64,000 nt of DNA, from contig NZ_JAOPFU010000004.1 in assembly GCF_025515275.1 (NCBI RefSeq), positions 178,276 through 242,275 on the forward strand, read 5' to 3'. Below the pieces are notes generated by a model. The model worked only from the letters and a program-made list of their open reading frames with translations. It made no database searches and had not been told where the DNA came from. How positions within the stretch are numbered: position 1 is the stretch's first letter; each line of letters begins with the position of its first letter. This document shows, piece after piece, positions 1-9,475 of the stretch. Made by a program: the position numbers and the translations under genes. The DNA comes from Catenovulum sp. 2E275 (lineage in GTDB: Bacteria; Pseudomonadota; Gammaproteobacteria; Enterobacterales; Alteromonadaceae).

Positions 1-695
1 ATTACGCCAGAGTTGCAGACGGCAAAATTAATGGCCGAGTAAGCCGTTTATTAGTTACACCGCTGCTGCGTGCCCTGAAAAAGATATTTGGTAACTTAGA
101 TTATTTAGAATACCTGGACAGCTACCGTTATCCGCTAGCTGGTGAATTTTCATTCCGTACAGACGTGATCAACGATATTCGTATCCCAAGTGACTGGGGA
201 CTTGAAATTGGTGTGCTCTCCGAAATGGATAGAAACTACTCCAATAACCGTTTATGTCAGGTTGATATTGCAGATACTTACGATCATAAACATCAAGATT
301 TATCACAAAATAATGATGATGGTGGTTTATCTAAAATGTCGATTGATATTTCCAAAGCCATTTTCAGAAAACTAGCAACCAATGGGGTTGTATTTAATAG
401 CGAAACTTTCCGCTCAATAAAAGCAACCTATTACCGGATTGCACTGGATTTTGTTGAAACTTACCGTAACGATGCCATTATCAATGGTCTTAATTTCGAC
501 ATTCATAGCGAAGAAATGGCAGTTGAATTATTTGCCCATAACATTTTAAAGGCTGGTTTGCATTTTCTTGAAAATCCAATGGAAACCCCATTTATTCCTA
601 GCTGGAACCGGGTAACAAGCGCGGTACCAGATATAGCTCAACGCATGATGGATGCCGTGGAGCAAGATATGGCCCAGTATGGTACGGATAATTAG
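1..695 (+). CDS. Glucosyl-3-phosphoglycerate synthase-like glycosyltransferase (GT81), 5' end outside window
   Basis: The frame is open from base 3 to the stop at 693-695, so about 230 C-terminal residues are visible and the GT-A nucleotide-binding part lies upstream of the window. The visible part has the order typical of GpgS enzymes: a 'GRVSRLLVTPLLRAL' segment, then 'YRYPLAGEFSFR', then 'WGLEIGVLSEM' and 'QVDIADTYDHKHQDLS'. GpgS transfers glucose from an NDP-sugar to 3-phosphoglycerate, giving the precursor of the compatible solute glucosylglycerate. The next gene is a GH13_18 phosphorylase that could degrade the same solute, which supports the assignment. A phosphatase (GpgP) is not visible. 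Other GT2/GT81 specificities cannot be excluded from the C-terminal part alone. Confidence 0.7.
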   Translation, partial: YARVADGKINGRVSRLLVTPLLRALKKIFGNLDYLEYLDSYRYPLAGEFSFRTDVINDIRIPSDWGLEIGVLSEMDRNYSNNRLCQVDIADTYDHKHQDLSQNNDDGGLSKMSIDISKAIFRKLATNGVVFNSETFRSIKATYYRIALDFVETYRNDAIINGLNFDIHSEEMAVELFAHNILKAGLHFLENPMETPFIPSWNRVTSAVPDIAQRMMDAVEQDMAQYGTDN

Positions 696-790
696 CAAGG
701 CAGGTAATCAAAGCACAGCAATCATAATCCGTAGCCTAACCGAGTGCGTGTATTAATACTGTTTTCATCAGTTAATTTTGAATGTTGTTA

Positions 791-861
791 ATTGTAGGTC
801 GGCGTTTACGCCGTGAAACACAATATAGCGGCATAAAACGGGCTAAAGCCCGAACTACAAT
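791..861. repeat. Short dispersed palindromic repeat (GTAGGTCG type)
   Basis: A 71-bp unit bounded by ATTGTAG and its exact complement CTACAAT. Inside are two perfect small hairpins: CGGCGT-tt-ACGCCG at 800-813 and CGGGCT-aa-AGCCCG at 839-852. A related unit with the same layout but different hairpin sequences lies at 27392-27482. It resembles REP/MITE-like repeats and fills most of the gap between the glycosyltransferase and the GH13 gene. No coding potential is seen. Confidence 0.7.
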
Positions 862-911
862 GTAGATACTAGGTTAGGCTAAACATCTGTAATTTTTCAA
901 CGGAGCTTATT

Positions 912-2657
912 ATGGCAGAGCAAACTATTTCGGAATTAAGCCACAGAATTAAAACCCATATTGAATTTATTTACCCTAACTTAAATGCCGAAGATGTTTG
1001 CCAGCAACTACTTGGGTTAATGCGTTTAACCGATACAACCCCAACCCCAGCCAATCATCAAAATCACTGGTCACAGCAAGATATTATTGCAATCACCTAC
1101 GGTAATAGTCTGTTAAAAGAAGGTGAAAAACCACTACAAACGTTACACCGTTTTTTTAATAAACATTTAGCTGGCACCATAAACAGCATTCATATTTTAC
1201 CTTTTTATCCGTACAGCTCAGACGATGGATTTGCAGTAATGGATTATTCAAAAGTAAATGATTCTTTAGGTGATTGGGGCGATGTCAATGGTATTGCCAA
1301 AGATTACAACTTAATGGCCGACTTAGTTGTCAATCACTGCTCAAGCCGAAGTTTATGGTTTGAAAACTTTAAACAAGGCAAAGAGCCGGGCAAAAACTAC
1401 TTTTTCACCGCCTCTGTAGATGATGATTTACAAGAAGTAGTACGCCCACGCACCAGCCCATTATTACGCGAAGTTGTCACGCCGCAGGGCACTCAATATG
1501 TCTGGTGTACTTTTAGCCATGATCAGGTCGATTTTGATTTTAGAAACATTGATGTTTTATACGAATTTATCAAAATCATCCGTTTATATTTAGATCACGG
1601 CGTTAAAATATTCAGATTCGATGCCGTTGCGTTTGTCTGGAAAGAAGCTGGCACAAATTGCATTCATTTAGCTCAAACCCATGAATTAATTCGATTAATG
1701 CGCTGCTTAGTAGAGCATTCAGTTAATGATGCTGTCATTATTACTGAAACCAATGTGCCCAATCACGAGAATTTGAGCTATTTTGGTAATGGCAACGAGG
1801 CGCATTGTGTTTATAATTTTTCGCTGCCCCCTCTGCTACTCAATACTTTAATTAGCGGCGATTGTCGGCACTTAAAACGCTGGATGATGACAATGCCACC
1901 ATCACAAATGGGCACAGCTTATTTTAACTTTATAGCATCACACGACGGCATTGGTTTACGTCCAGCCGAAGGGTTATTAAATGAAGAAGAACTCGGCACT
2001 CTGGTTAATACCATCAGCCAATTTGGCGGTAAAGTATCGTGGCGAAGTGCCAACGGTATGCAAAAACCTTATGAGCTAAATATTAGCCTATTTGACGCCT
2101 TGCAAGGCACCTATAAAGGCCCAGATAAATATCAGATAGACAGATTTATTTGTGCTCATGCAATTATGCTTGCTTTAGAGGGCATTCCCGGCATTTATAT
2201 TCATAGTTTGTTTGGCACGAATAATGATTATGAAAGAGTCGAAAATACCAGCCAAAACCGCAGTATTAATCGTCACCAGTGGCAGGTAGATAAACTGGAA
2301 GCTGAATTAACAAATCCGTATAGCCATCATTCCAAAGTATTTTCGCGCTTAAAAAGTTTAATTCATAAACGTACAGAGCAACCGGCTTTTCACCCAAATG
2401 CAGTGCAATTTACCTTGCAGTTAGGCGAGCAATTAGTTGGTTTTTGGCGACAAAGCCAAAACCGTAATCAAAGTATTTTCTGTATTTTTAATATCAGTGA
2501 TCAGGAACAGATTATTAAAATGACAGATATTAACTTAATTGATACTGAAAGTTGGTTTGATTTAATTTCAGAGCAAGATATTGCCGATTTACATGGTGAA
2601 TTAAAATTAGCACCTTACCAATCAGTTTGGTTAACTAACTGGCGAATAAATACCTAA
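912..2657 (+). CDS. GH13 subfamily 18 sugar phosphorylase, probably glucosylglycerate phosphorylase
   Basis: The 581-residue protein has the GH13_18 (sucrose phosphorylase-like) barrel. Seen in order are '[14 protein letters not shown]' (residues 94-107), 'DLVVNHCSS' (137-145), the nucleophile region '[11 protein letters not shown]' (Asp237), the acid/base region '[12 protein letters not shown]' (Glu279) and the transition-state stabiliser 'ASHDGIG' (Asp345). The family cleaves alpha-glucosides with phosphate to alpha-glucose-1-phosphate. Members include sucrose, sucrose-6-phosphate and glucosylglycerate phosphorylase (E. coli YcjM type). The adjacent GT81-like gene favours glucosylglycerate as substrate, which is inference. 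The start at 912 has CGGAG 7 nt upstream. No signal peptide is seen, so it is cytoplasmic. Confidence 0.85.
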   Translation: MAEQTISELSHRIKTHIEFIYPNLNAEDVCQQLLGLMRLTDTTPTPANHQNHWSQQDIIAITYGNSLLKEGEKPLQTLHRFFNKHLAGTINSIHILPFYPYSSDDGFAVMDYSKVNDSLGDWGDVNGIAKDYNLMADLVVNHCSSRSLWFENFKQGKEPGKNYFFTASVDDDLQEVVRPRTSPLLREVVTPQGTQYVWCTFSHDQVDFDFRNIDVLYEFIKIIRLYLDHGVKIFRFDAVAFVWKEAGTNCIHLAQTHELIRLMRCLVEHSVNDAVIITETNVPNHENLSYFGNGNEAHCVYNFSLPPLLLNTLISGDCRHLKRWMMTMPPSQMGTAYFNFIASHDGIGLRPAEGLLNEEELGTLVNTISQFGGKVSWRSANGMQKPYELNISLFDALQGTYKGPDKYQIDRFICAHAIMLALEGIPGIYIHSLFGTNNDYERVENTSQNRSINRHQWQVDKLEAELTNPYSHHSKVFSRLKSLIHKRTEQPAFHPNAVQFTLQLGEQLVGFWRQSQNRNQSIFCIFNISDQEQIIKMTDINLIDTESWFDLISEQDIADLHGELKLAPYQSVWLTNWRINT

Positions 2658-2815
2658 ACGACTTGGATATAAATTTAATTGGGGAATACTCAGTTATGGG
2701 TTATTCCCATAAATTAACTTGCCTTTCAATCGCTAAACACCTACCTTATAAAAATAATTAAACAAATCTTCAATTAACCAGAAAAATCAGCTCTGTTGTT
2801 CAGGACCTATCATAA

Positions 2816-3517
2816 ATGAATAAACCAGCAATCAAACCTAACAATAAAACCACAGTTGTGACTACTGATGATATTTTAGTCATGCTGTGTAAATCGGTAA
2901 CCGATGTATTAGCTAATGCCAATGCCAACATGGTGACTTATTCAGCGTTAGTACAAAAAATAACGAAAACCAGCTTAAAACCAGATATTGGCTCATTTGT
3001 TTTATTTGATGGCGGTTTTTCGGGTTTAGTTGTGATTAACTTTAGCGCAGCAGCAGCCATTGAAATTTATCAAAGCTATATGACTAACATGGGCATTCCA
3101 TTATCTGAGCTATCGACTCAGCATACTTCAGATGATGTTGGCAATGTAATGGGTGAATTACTTAACCAAATTTTAGGCGATTTCACCAGCTTAGTAGGTA
3201 AAGAGTTACAAACTTCAATTACTCAAAGCCAACCGAAAATGCTAACGGTCAATAAACAACTGATTATTTCTATTGATACTAATTTAGACAGGCCACAAGC
3301 CCGCCGCGTTACTTTTACCACCCAAAACGGCAATATTTTTTATTTAGAACTGGCAATGGACAGAACTGAATTTATTAAATTGCACGACTTTGTACCAGAA
3401 GAGTTTGATCCAGACGAGATTATTCGTGGTGCAAGTGAACAAGCTAAAACGAATCAAACAGACAACAAATCAGGGCCAGACTTTGATCAAGATTTGTTAG
3501 ATGAGTTAGGTATTTAA
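2816..3517 (+). CDS. DUF3334 family protein, CheX/CheC-like
   Basis: A 233-residue soluble protein without signal peptide, recognised as the DUF3334 family of marine gammaproteobacteria. The segment 'GNVMGELLNQILGDFTS' (residues 109-125) resembles the E-x-x-N helix of CheC/CheX/FliM-type phosphatase folds, and the N-terminal half has the 'FVLFDGGFSGLVVINFS' strand pair expected for that fold. The C-terminal tail is acidic and ends in 'DQDLLDELGI', which may be a short docking peptide. A link to chemotaxis or the flagellar switch is inference from fold resemblance. No chemotaxis genes are adjacent; a flagellin gene lies at the far end of the window. Confidence 0.7.
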   Translation: MNKPAIKPNNKTTVVTTDDILVMLCKSVTDVLANANANMVTYSALVQKITKTSLKPDIGSFVLFDGGFSGLVVINFSAAAAIEIYQSYMTNMGIPLSELSTQHTSDDVGNVMGELLNQILGDFTSLVGKELQTSITQSQPKMLTVNKQLIISIDTNLDRPQARRVTFTTQNGNIFYLELAMDRTEFIKLHDFVPEEFDPDEIIRGASEQAKTNQTDNKSGPDFDQDLLDELGI

Positions 3518-3541
3518 TCCCGCTAAACAACTCTGATATAC

Positions 3542-3568
3542 ATGAGTTTGGTATTAAGCCAAACTCAT
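3542..3568 (+). terminator. Hairpin after the DUF3334 gene, possible terminator
   Basis: Perfect 10-bp stem ATGAGTTTGG / CCAAACTCAT with a 7-nt loop, 24 bp after the stop codon. It lacks a proper U-tract, so it may act only as a 3'-end stabiliser or a weak terminator. Confidence 0.4.
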
Positions 3569-3662
3569 CAGACCTTTAATAAAATTCAAATAAACAACTT
3601 GTATTTGTCATCATCCTAGCTAGAGTTACTAAAGTTGGTAAGATAAGCTGCAAGGATATGCA

Positions 3663-4415
3663 ATGTTTTCTTTATTAAAATGGATTGACCAAGTCTCCTC
3701 ACCTAAACCTTTGATTAAAGCCGAGCTGGATAGCAATGAATATTTTGCTGGTCAGGCAATTGGATTAACCATTCGCCTTCATCCTGATCCACACAAAGAG
3801 TATGGTTTGATTCAAATCTCTGCAAAATTGATCTGTGAAATCAGCGATCATGATGATAGCTTTGCAAATAAACCTTTTACTCTGGCCGAAAAAACATTAG
3901 AGAATCAACTGTTCTTAAATCAGCAGGATACGCAGGATTTTTATCTTTTTCAGTTACCTTTTAACTGTCCTTGTTCTGGTCATTCAGCCAAATTTTCATT
4001 GGTGATAACTGCCACCGCAGAAAATAACGAGCAAGAACAGCATACTTACCCAATTAATATTCAATTGCCAGAACTCAGCCAAGCTTTTATCAATACCTTA
4101 ACGTATTTAGGGTTTGAAGAAGATATGTGCTGGTTTAACCATAACAAATCGTTTGAAAATCATACATTTCCTTATTTGCAAAAATTCAAATATTTAAATG
4201 CTACCAACCCGAATTTGCCGGATAAAATGACGGTTATTTTTTATTTTGAAAATTTTAGTGACTATGTGGATATTTATATGCAGGTTCATGCCTCTAACCA
4301 CAGCTTGCAATACAATATTAGTAATCATAGATTTACCGTTTCGCACCCAAATATTGAAGACAGCGCAGTCGCATTATTAACCTTTTTACAGAATCAATTA
4401 ACCGAAACTGTTTAA
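3663..4415 (+). CDS. Spo0M/arrestin-like protein of unknown function
   Basis: A 250-residue cytoplasmic protein. The N-terminal part ('KPLIKAELDSNEYFAGQAI', then alternating beta strands to about residue 130) fits the arrestin-like beta-sandwich of Spo0M-type proteins. After about residue 145 comes a separate region ending with 'VIFYFENFSDYVDIYMQVH', which resembles the partner domain of that family. The Spo0M name comes from Bacillus sporulation; nothing here suggests sporulation. The gene stands alone between the DUF3334 hairpin and a MITE-like element. The assignment rests on a fold-level impression, so treat it as a conserved hypothetical. Confidence 0.5.
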   Translation: MFSLLKWIDQVSSPKPLIKAELDSNEYFAGQAIGLTIRLHPDPHKEYGLIQISAKLICEISDHDDSFANKPFTLAEKTLENQLFLNQQDTQDFYLFQLPFNCPCSGHSAKFSLVITATAENNEQEQHTYPINIQLPELSQAFINTLTYLGFEEDMCWFNHNKSFENHTFPYLQKFKYLNATNPNLPDKMTVIFYFENFSDYVDIYMQVHASNHSLQYNISNHRFTVSHPNIEDSAVALLTFLQNQLTETV

Positions 4416-4437
4416 AAACAATTAATTAAGGTTAAAA

Positions 4438-4752
4438 TATACCCGTGCTACCTCAAGATGCATGTTTCAGAGCTATCACAGCGCTTTCAATACAAAACAG
4501 ATTGGTGAAGGAATGTAGGCCACCTTTCAAACCAATATGATGCAGTAGTGGAAGCGCTGTGAAGCTCCCGAAGGGCCGGGCCAAAAATGCCTGATGCTGC
4601 GTCAAATTGTTTTGATGTACGACCGCATGGATGCGGGAGGTAGTATAACGCAGGAGCAGTTATCGAGAATGACTATACCTACAACAATTTGTCTTGCCTC
4701 ATTCATTTTTTTCTCCGGCTGAAATCAAGCATCTTAAGGTTGCACGGGTATA
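4438..4752. mobile_element. MITE-like element, 315 bp, with 24-bp terminal inverted repeats
   Basis: The left end (4438-4461, TATACCCGTGC then TACCTCAAGATGC) and the inverted right end (4729-4752) match at 22 of 24 positions. The interior has no transposase or long ORF but is rich in inverted repeats: CACAGCGCTT / AAGCGCTGTG, and CAAATTGTT / AACAATTTG near the right half. The block around 4627-4668 (TGGAT..GGA.GT..ATAACGCA..GCAG.TATCGAG) is shared with the repeat at 11322-11389. It is a non-autonomous element that probably moved with a transposase encoded elsewhere. It separates the arrestin-like gene from tmcA and ends 43 bp before the likely tmcA start. Confidence 0.75.
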
Positions 4753-4795
4753 CAATATTAACAAAATCAGAGATATATTGGATTTAGCTTTAATC

Positions 4796-6877
4796 ATGCC
4801 GGATATTGAAATTTCCCCCGCGGTTTATCAACTGCCACTTGCTCAATTAAATCAGCATGGCTGGCGTTTACCTGTGGTTATAGCAGGAGAACCAAACTGG
4901 CGCGGTAATCAAGCCAATGCCATTTTACAATTATTAACTGGCAAAAATGGACTGGCTTTTAATAGCGAGTTTGGCTCTAACCTAAAACATTACCAGCAAT
5001 ATTTAGGACAAGAATTTGATTTTGTCTGGATTGATAGCCAAAGTGGATTAAACCCAGATGCTATTGCTGCACTTAGCGGTACGATTAAAGCGGGCGGATT
5101 ATTAATATTAACCGTATCAGCTCAAGTATTAACTGACGATCCGGATATGCAGCGGTTTTTACCTTGGCAAAGTGCTCAAACTCACAACCATAGTTATTTT
5201 AATCAACGTCTATTACAGTTAAATCAACAGCTTAATCTCGGCTGTTATTTCAGCCAGCAAACAATCTCGACGGTTCAAGCGCAAAATCAGCTTTATCAAA
5301 TTGCACCTAACACCCCAAGCTGGCGACAAATAACCGAGCTGACCTGTGAGCAAACCCAAATTATTGAAGCCATTTGCCAGAATCAGCAAGGTCACTTTAT
5401 TATTACCGCCGACAGAGGGCGTGGTAAATCAGCTACATTAGGTGCGATTGCTGCACAGCTCAATCACCCTAAAAGCTGTCGAATTATCATCACTGCACCA
5501 GCCAAAAACTGTGTACAAACTGCGCAGCTTTGGTATCAAAAACGAATCGAAAATCATAACGCTATGAGTTTTTATGCGCCGGATTATTTATTATTAAACC
5601 AGCCAGAAACCGATGTATTAATTATTGATGAAGCAGCGGCTATTCCAGCCCAAATTTTGCAGCAATTAGCCAAAATTTACCCATTTATTATTTATGCCAC
5701 CACAGAACATGGTTACGAAGGTTCGGGCAAAGGCTTTAGCCAAAAATTTATTAATCAGCTCAAATCCGCCAAATACACTTTAGCTGAATTTCGGTTAACG
5801 CAGCCGATCCGCTGGGCAGAGCATGATCCGCTCGAAAACTGGCTGAATCAAATTTATTTATTAAATGCTGAGCCCACTGAGGTTAGCTCAGTCACAACCA
5901 CCAAAATTGAATGGTTAAACAAAAGCCAGCTCAGCCAAAATGAGCCACAATTAACCGCATTATTTGGCTTATTAATCCAAGCGCATTACCGCACAACGCC
6001 ATCGGATTTACGTTATTTATTAGACAGTCCTGCAATGCAAGTCGCAGTTATGAAGAACCAAGCAGATCAAATTATTGCCGCTTGTATCGTCTCTGATGAA
6101 GGGCCACTACCAGATGAACTTGCTAACGATTGTATGCAGGGAAAACGCCGCCCTAACGGACATTTAACTCCGCAGTTAATTGCCGCGCAAACGGGTCATA
6201 CTGAATTTGCTCGACTAAAAGGCTGGCGTATCGTGCGCATTGCCGTGAGTCCCAAATGGCAACAACAAAATTTAGGTAGTGTATTGATAAAATGGCTTGA
6301 ACAACAGGCGCAAAATAAACAACTGGATTATGTTTCAACCAGTTTTTCAACCCATGCTAAATTACTCAGCTTTTGGCAAAAAAATCAGTTTCAACTAGTA
6401 CGCTGCGGTTTAACCGCAGAAACCAATACGGGTTTATTCTCTAGCTTAATGATAATGCCGCTTAATTCGACTAGCCAATCCATTTGTAGTTTGCTGAGCA
6501 AACAAAATAAACAACAGCTTAATTATTTATTGCCAACTTTATATCAACATTTGGATTGTGACGTTATCTGGAATTGGCTAAGTATATTGAATAATACATC
6601 CGACATAGTGCCAAACGATTCATATTTAGCTGCTTTTATGGATGGTTTTGCTAATGCTCATACTAATTATTTTTCAGCTCAACCTGTGCTGGCAAATTAC
6701 TGTTTGGCTCATCCTGAAATCATCTTACAAAACTTGTCTCAGTCAGAACGAGCTCTGCTCTGCCGGGCATTATTATCGCAGTGGCCTGTCACCAAAATCT
6801 GTAAACAATTTAAGTTAAGTGGAAAAAAAGCCCTAATAAATCAATTAAGAAGTCTATTTTATAGGCTGATAAAATAG
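4796..6877 (+). CDS. tmcA: tRNA(Met) cytidine acetyltransferase TmcA
   Basis: TmcA makes N4-acetylcytidine at the wobble base of elongator tRNA-Met using ATP and acetyl-CoA. Seen in order: an N-terminal DUF1726-like part ('WIDSQSGLNPDAIAALSGT'), Walker A 'DRGRGKSATLG', Walker B 'VLIIDEAAAIP', a GNAT domain 'IAVSPKWQQQNLGSVLIKW', and a C-terminal tRNA-binding part. The frame stays open upstream to a TTG at 4694, but those 34 extra codons lie mostly inside the MITE. The ATG at 4796 aligns with the start of the E. coli enzyme and gives 693 residues (E. coli has 671). No clear Shine-Dalgarno precedes either start. The gene converges with the GDPD gene, 7 bp apart. Confidence 0.93.
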   Translation: MPDIEISPAVYQLPLAQLNQHGWRLPVVIAGEPNWRGNQANAILQLLTGKNGLAFNSEFGSNLKHYQQYLGQEFDFVWIDSQSGLNPDAIAALSGTIKAGGLLILTVSAQVLTDDPDMQRFLPWQSAQTHNHSYFNQRLLQLNQQLNLGCYFSQQTISTVQAQNQLYQIAPNTPSWRQITELTCEQTQIIEAICQNQQGHFIITADRGRGKSATLGAIAAQLNHPKSCRIIITAPAKNCVQTAQLWYQKRIENHNAMSFYAPDYLLLNQPETDVLIIDEAAAIPAQILQQLAKIYPFIIYATTEHGYEGSGKGFSQKFINQLKSAKYTLAEFRLTQPIRWAEHDPLENWLNQIYLLNAEPTEVSSVTTTKIEWLNKSQLSQNEPQLTALFGLLIQAHYRTTPSDLRYLLDSPAMQVAVMKNQADQIIAACIVSDEGPLPDELANDCMQGKRRPNGHLTPQLIAAQTGHTEFARLKGWRIVRIAVSPKWQQQNLGSVLIKWLEQQAQNKQLDYVSTSFSTHAKLLSFWQKNQFQLVRCGLTAETNTGLFSSLMIMPLNSTSQSICSLLSKQNKQQLNYLLPTLYQHLDCDVIWNWLSILNNTSDIVPNDSYLAAFMDGFANAHTNYFSAQPVLANYCLAHPEIILQNLSQSERALLCRALLSQWPVTKICKQFKLSGKKALINQLRSLFYRLIK

Positions 6878-6884
6878 ACTGAAA

Positions 6885-7574
6885 TTATTGGATATATTGC
6901 AATGCCCTACTGGGGTAATCCGTAAAAATAGCGTCTACACCTAAATCCAGCATGGCTTGAATATCTTCGATTTGGTTAACCGTATAAACCCAAACTTCTA
7001 ATCCTCGCTGATGCGCATCATCAACAAAAGCCTGATCAATAAAATCAATACAGGCATTCACCGAAAAAGCATTTAACTGGCTGGCAAAAGCCGCGTATTC
7101 AAGTGGTAAATTTGCCGTTAATGCGCCCAATTTGAGCCAAGGCACTAACTGATTAATTTTGCGTAAACTAAAATGATTAAATGATGAGATAATAAATTGA
7201 TCTTGCTTAAAATTAAGCTGTTTTAACGCATAATCAATATCCGCCAATACAGCCAATTCGCAATCTGGCGCCTTTAATTCAATGTTAATTAAACAAGCTC
7301 CATTAATTAAAGTGAATACCTCTTTTAATGTCGGAACTCGCTGGCCGCCTCCGGCATCTAAAGATTGTAAATAATTAAGGTTAATTTGCTGAGTTAAACC
7401 AAGTCCATTTGTGGTTTTTTGCAGCCATCTGTCATGTAAAACCACGGCTGTGCCATCAACCATTTGAATATCTAATTCAATCCCATCAACGCCCGACTCA
7501 AGCGCTAAACGAAACGCTGCCAGCGTATTTTCAGGTGCAATTCCACTTGCGCCGCGATGTGCGATAATTTTCAA
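6885..7574 (-). CDS. Glycerophosphodiester phosphodiesterase
   Basis: A 229-residue GDPD-fold enzyme that hydrolyses glycerophosphodiesters to glycerol-3-phosphate and an alcohol. The N-terminus 'IAHRGASGIAPENTLAAF' carries the catalytic His-Arg and Glu of the family. 'GIELDIQMVDGTAVVLHD' supplies the metal-binding Glu/Asp pair and the second catalytic His, and the protein ends with 'AIFTDYPSRAL'. There is no signal peptide, so it is like the cytoplasmic UgpQ rather than periplasmic GlpQ. It is the last gene of a minus-strand run (psd, EamA transporter, this gene), but a 106-bp gap to the transporter leaves room for its own promoter. Confidence 0.92.
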   Translation of the reverse strand: MKIIAHRGASGIAPENTLAAFRLALESGVDGIELDIQMVDGTAVVLHDRWLQKTTNGLGLTQQINLNYLQSLDAGGGQRVPTLKEVFTLINGACLINIELKAPDCELAVLADIDYALKQLNFKQDQFIISSFNHFSLRKINQLVPWLKLGALTANLPLEYAAFASQLNAFSVNACIDFIDQAFVDDAHQRGLEVWVYTVNQIEDIQAMLDLGVDAIFTDYPSRALQYIQ

Positions 7575-7680
7575 GGCATAGCTCCTGTATTAACTAACCT
7601 AACTCAGTAAAAATAGTACAGTTTAAAATAGTTAACTGAACCATCATAAAAATTACCCCGAACTCTCGAACTAAGGTTAA

Positions 7681-8562
7681 TTATTTTTGTTTATGCACAA
7701 CCAAAGTTTCGTATATTGCCGCCGAAACAACCAGAGCACCACCCAACATGGTTTGCCAGTTAGGATGCTCAGCTAAAATAATAGCCGCTAAAATCATGCT
7801 ATATAAAGGGGCTAAACAAGAGACTAAGCTCATGGTTTTGGCCTTCACAAATCTTAACCCACTCACAATTAAAGAATGTGGCAAAGCGGTGAATACAATC
7901 CCCAATAAAACCAACAAGCCCCAAGTTGACGCTGAGATTTGCGAGTTAAAATGATGAATTTCAAACGGCAGCAAAACAATTGCAACCACCATAGCCTGAA
8001 ACATCATATTTTTAGTCCCGCTGTAATGCGAAAATACCCGACTATTCATGATATTACGCGCAGCAAATAACGCGGCTGAAAATACCCCTAACAAAATCCC
8101 TAATGTATATTCACTTTTTAAACTAAATTCTGGCACCAGCAAAATAACGCCAATCAAAACAATAAAAGCCATTAACAAATCTTGTCTGGCAATTTTTTGT
8201 TTATGCAATAACGGCTCAAATAAAACCACCATAACCGGATAAGTGTATAAAGCAATCACTCCGGTTGCGACAGTTGAATACTGCATCGCTAAAAAATAAG
8301 TTACCCAATGCACCGCCATTAAAACGCCTAAAATAATGCCGTTTTTAACGTCTCTGGCATTATTTAATCTTATTTTGCCTTCGGTTGATTTAACCAAAAC
8401 CATTAAAAATAGTGCAGCAATAACTGAACGGGCAAACGTAATAGCATCACCCGGTAGTGGAATTAATTTGGAAAATAAAGCAGTGCCGCCGAGCAGTAAT
8501 ACGCCCAGATGAATTTGCAGCAGAGCCATTTTTTGCTCTGCTGCCGGTGAAGTTAAAGACAT
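7681..8562 (-). CDS. DMT superfamily (EamA) transporter
   Basis: A 293-residue inner-membrane protein with about ten hydrophobic segments arranged as two EamA halves. The first half carries 'GDAITFARSVIAALFL' and 'TGVIALYTYPVMVVLFEP', the second 'GIVFTALPHSLIVSGLRFVKAKTMSLVSCLAPLYSMILAA'. These are typical of drug/metabolite exporters whose substrates (amino acids, nucleosides, other metabolites) cannot be predicted from sequence. The start lies 15 bp downstream of the psd stop, so co-transcription with rsgA-psd is likely. Confidence 0.88.
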   Translation of the reverse strand: MSLTSPAAEQKMALLQIHLGVLLLGGTALFSKLIPLPGDAITFARSVIAALFLMVLVKSTEGKIRLNNARDVKNGIILGVLMAVHWVTYFLAMQYSTVATGVIALYTYPVMVVLFEPLLHKQKIARQDLLMAFIVLIGVILLVPEFSLKSEYTLGILLGVFSAALFAARNIMNSRVFSHYSGTKNMMFQAMVVAIVLLPFEIHHFNSQISASTWGLLVLLGIVFTALPHSLIVSGLRFVKAKTMSLVSCLAPLYSMILAAIILAEHPNWQTMLGGALVVSAAIYETLVVHKQK

Positions 8563-8577
8563 AAATACAGGTTACGA

Positions 8578-9456
8578 CTAAGCGCCGGTGACAGTTGAAA
8601 TAGTAGCGATAGACTCGCCCAGTTTTACTTTAGCTTCGGCTTTAAAGTAGTGGTCAAACTCGACTGTATTTTCTGGCATCGCCAGAATCACGGTTGAACC
8701 AAGTTTAAAGCGACCCATTTCTTGCCCTTTTTTCAAGGAGATCTGATCTTTTCCGCTATAATGCCAAGTAAAACTACGAGAACCAGCCGGCGGCGTAATA
8801 TTGCCAGCCCAAACGGTTTCAATACTGGCGACTATCATAGCGCCCACCAGCACCATTGCCATTTCACCAAATTCTGTATCAAAAAAGCAAACCAGTCTCT
8901 CGTTACGGGCAAATAAACCAGGAACATTGCGAGTTGTCGCCTGATTAACCGAAAATAATTTACCCGGTACATAAATCATTTTAGTTAGCGTACCGTCACA
9001 TGGCATGTGAATTCTGTGATAATCACTTGGCGATAAATAAATAGTTGTAAACTCACCATTTTGAAACGGTCTGGCATTTTCTTCGTCACCACCTAATAAA
9101 GTGGTTAAACTATAATCGTGACCTTTGGCTTGAATCAATGAATCCTGATTAATTTTTGCCGCTTGGCTAACCTCACCATCCACCGGGCTTACCAGAACAT
9201 TTTCAGTAAAGTCAATCGGCCTGGCATCGGGTTTTAATGCTCGGGTAAAAAACTCATTAAACGATTTAAACTCAGCAAAGTTTTCGATTTGAGCTTCAGA
9301 TAAATCAATATTAAACGCCCGCGCAAACTGCTTAATAAAAGTTTGACTGATAAATTTATTTTTAGATGCAGCCAGTGAACCAACAATTCTCGACAATGTA
9401 TGCTGCGGCGTACAATATTGCAGCGCAACTTTAAATTTTTCTAACGACACAAACAT
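8578..9456 (-). CDS. psd: Phosphatidylserine decarboxylase proenzyme
   Basis: A 292-residue membrane-associated enzyme that converts phosphatidylserine to phosphatidylethanolamine. The self-cleavage motif LGST is at residues 252-255. Cleavage before Ser254 makes the pyruvoyl group and gives a large beta chain and a small alpha chain. 'VSPVDGEVSQ' and 'SPSDYHRIHMPCDG' are the other conserved blocks. It follows rsgA by 19 bp, the same orn / rsgA-psd order found in E. coli. Confidence 0.96.
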   Translation of the reverse strand: MFVSLEKFKVALQYCTPQHTLSRIVGSLAASKNKFISQTFIKQFARAFNIDLSEAQIENFAEFKSFNEFFTRALKPDARPIDFTENVLVSPVDGEVSQAAKINQDSLIQAKGHDYSLTTLLGGDEENARPFQNGEFTTIYLSPSDYHRIHMPCDGTLTKMIYVPGKLFSVNQATTRNVPGLFARNERLVCFFDTEFGEMAMVLVGAMIVASIETVWAGNITPPAGSRSFTWHYSGKDQISLKKGQEMGRFKLGSTVILAMPENTVEFDHYFKAEAKVKLGESIATISTVTGA

Positions 9457-9475
9457 TCCTTACTCAATTATCTTT

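Noticed and set aside
3663..4415. Sporulation gene because of Spo0M resemblance
   Set aside because: Only a fold-level similarity; arrestin-like proteins of this kind occur in many non-sporulating bacteria.
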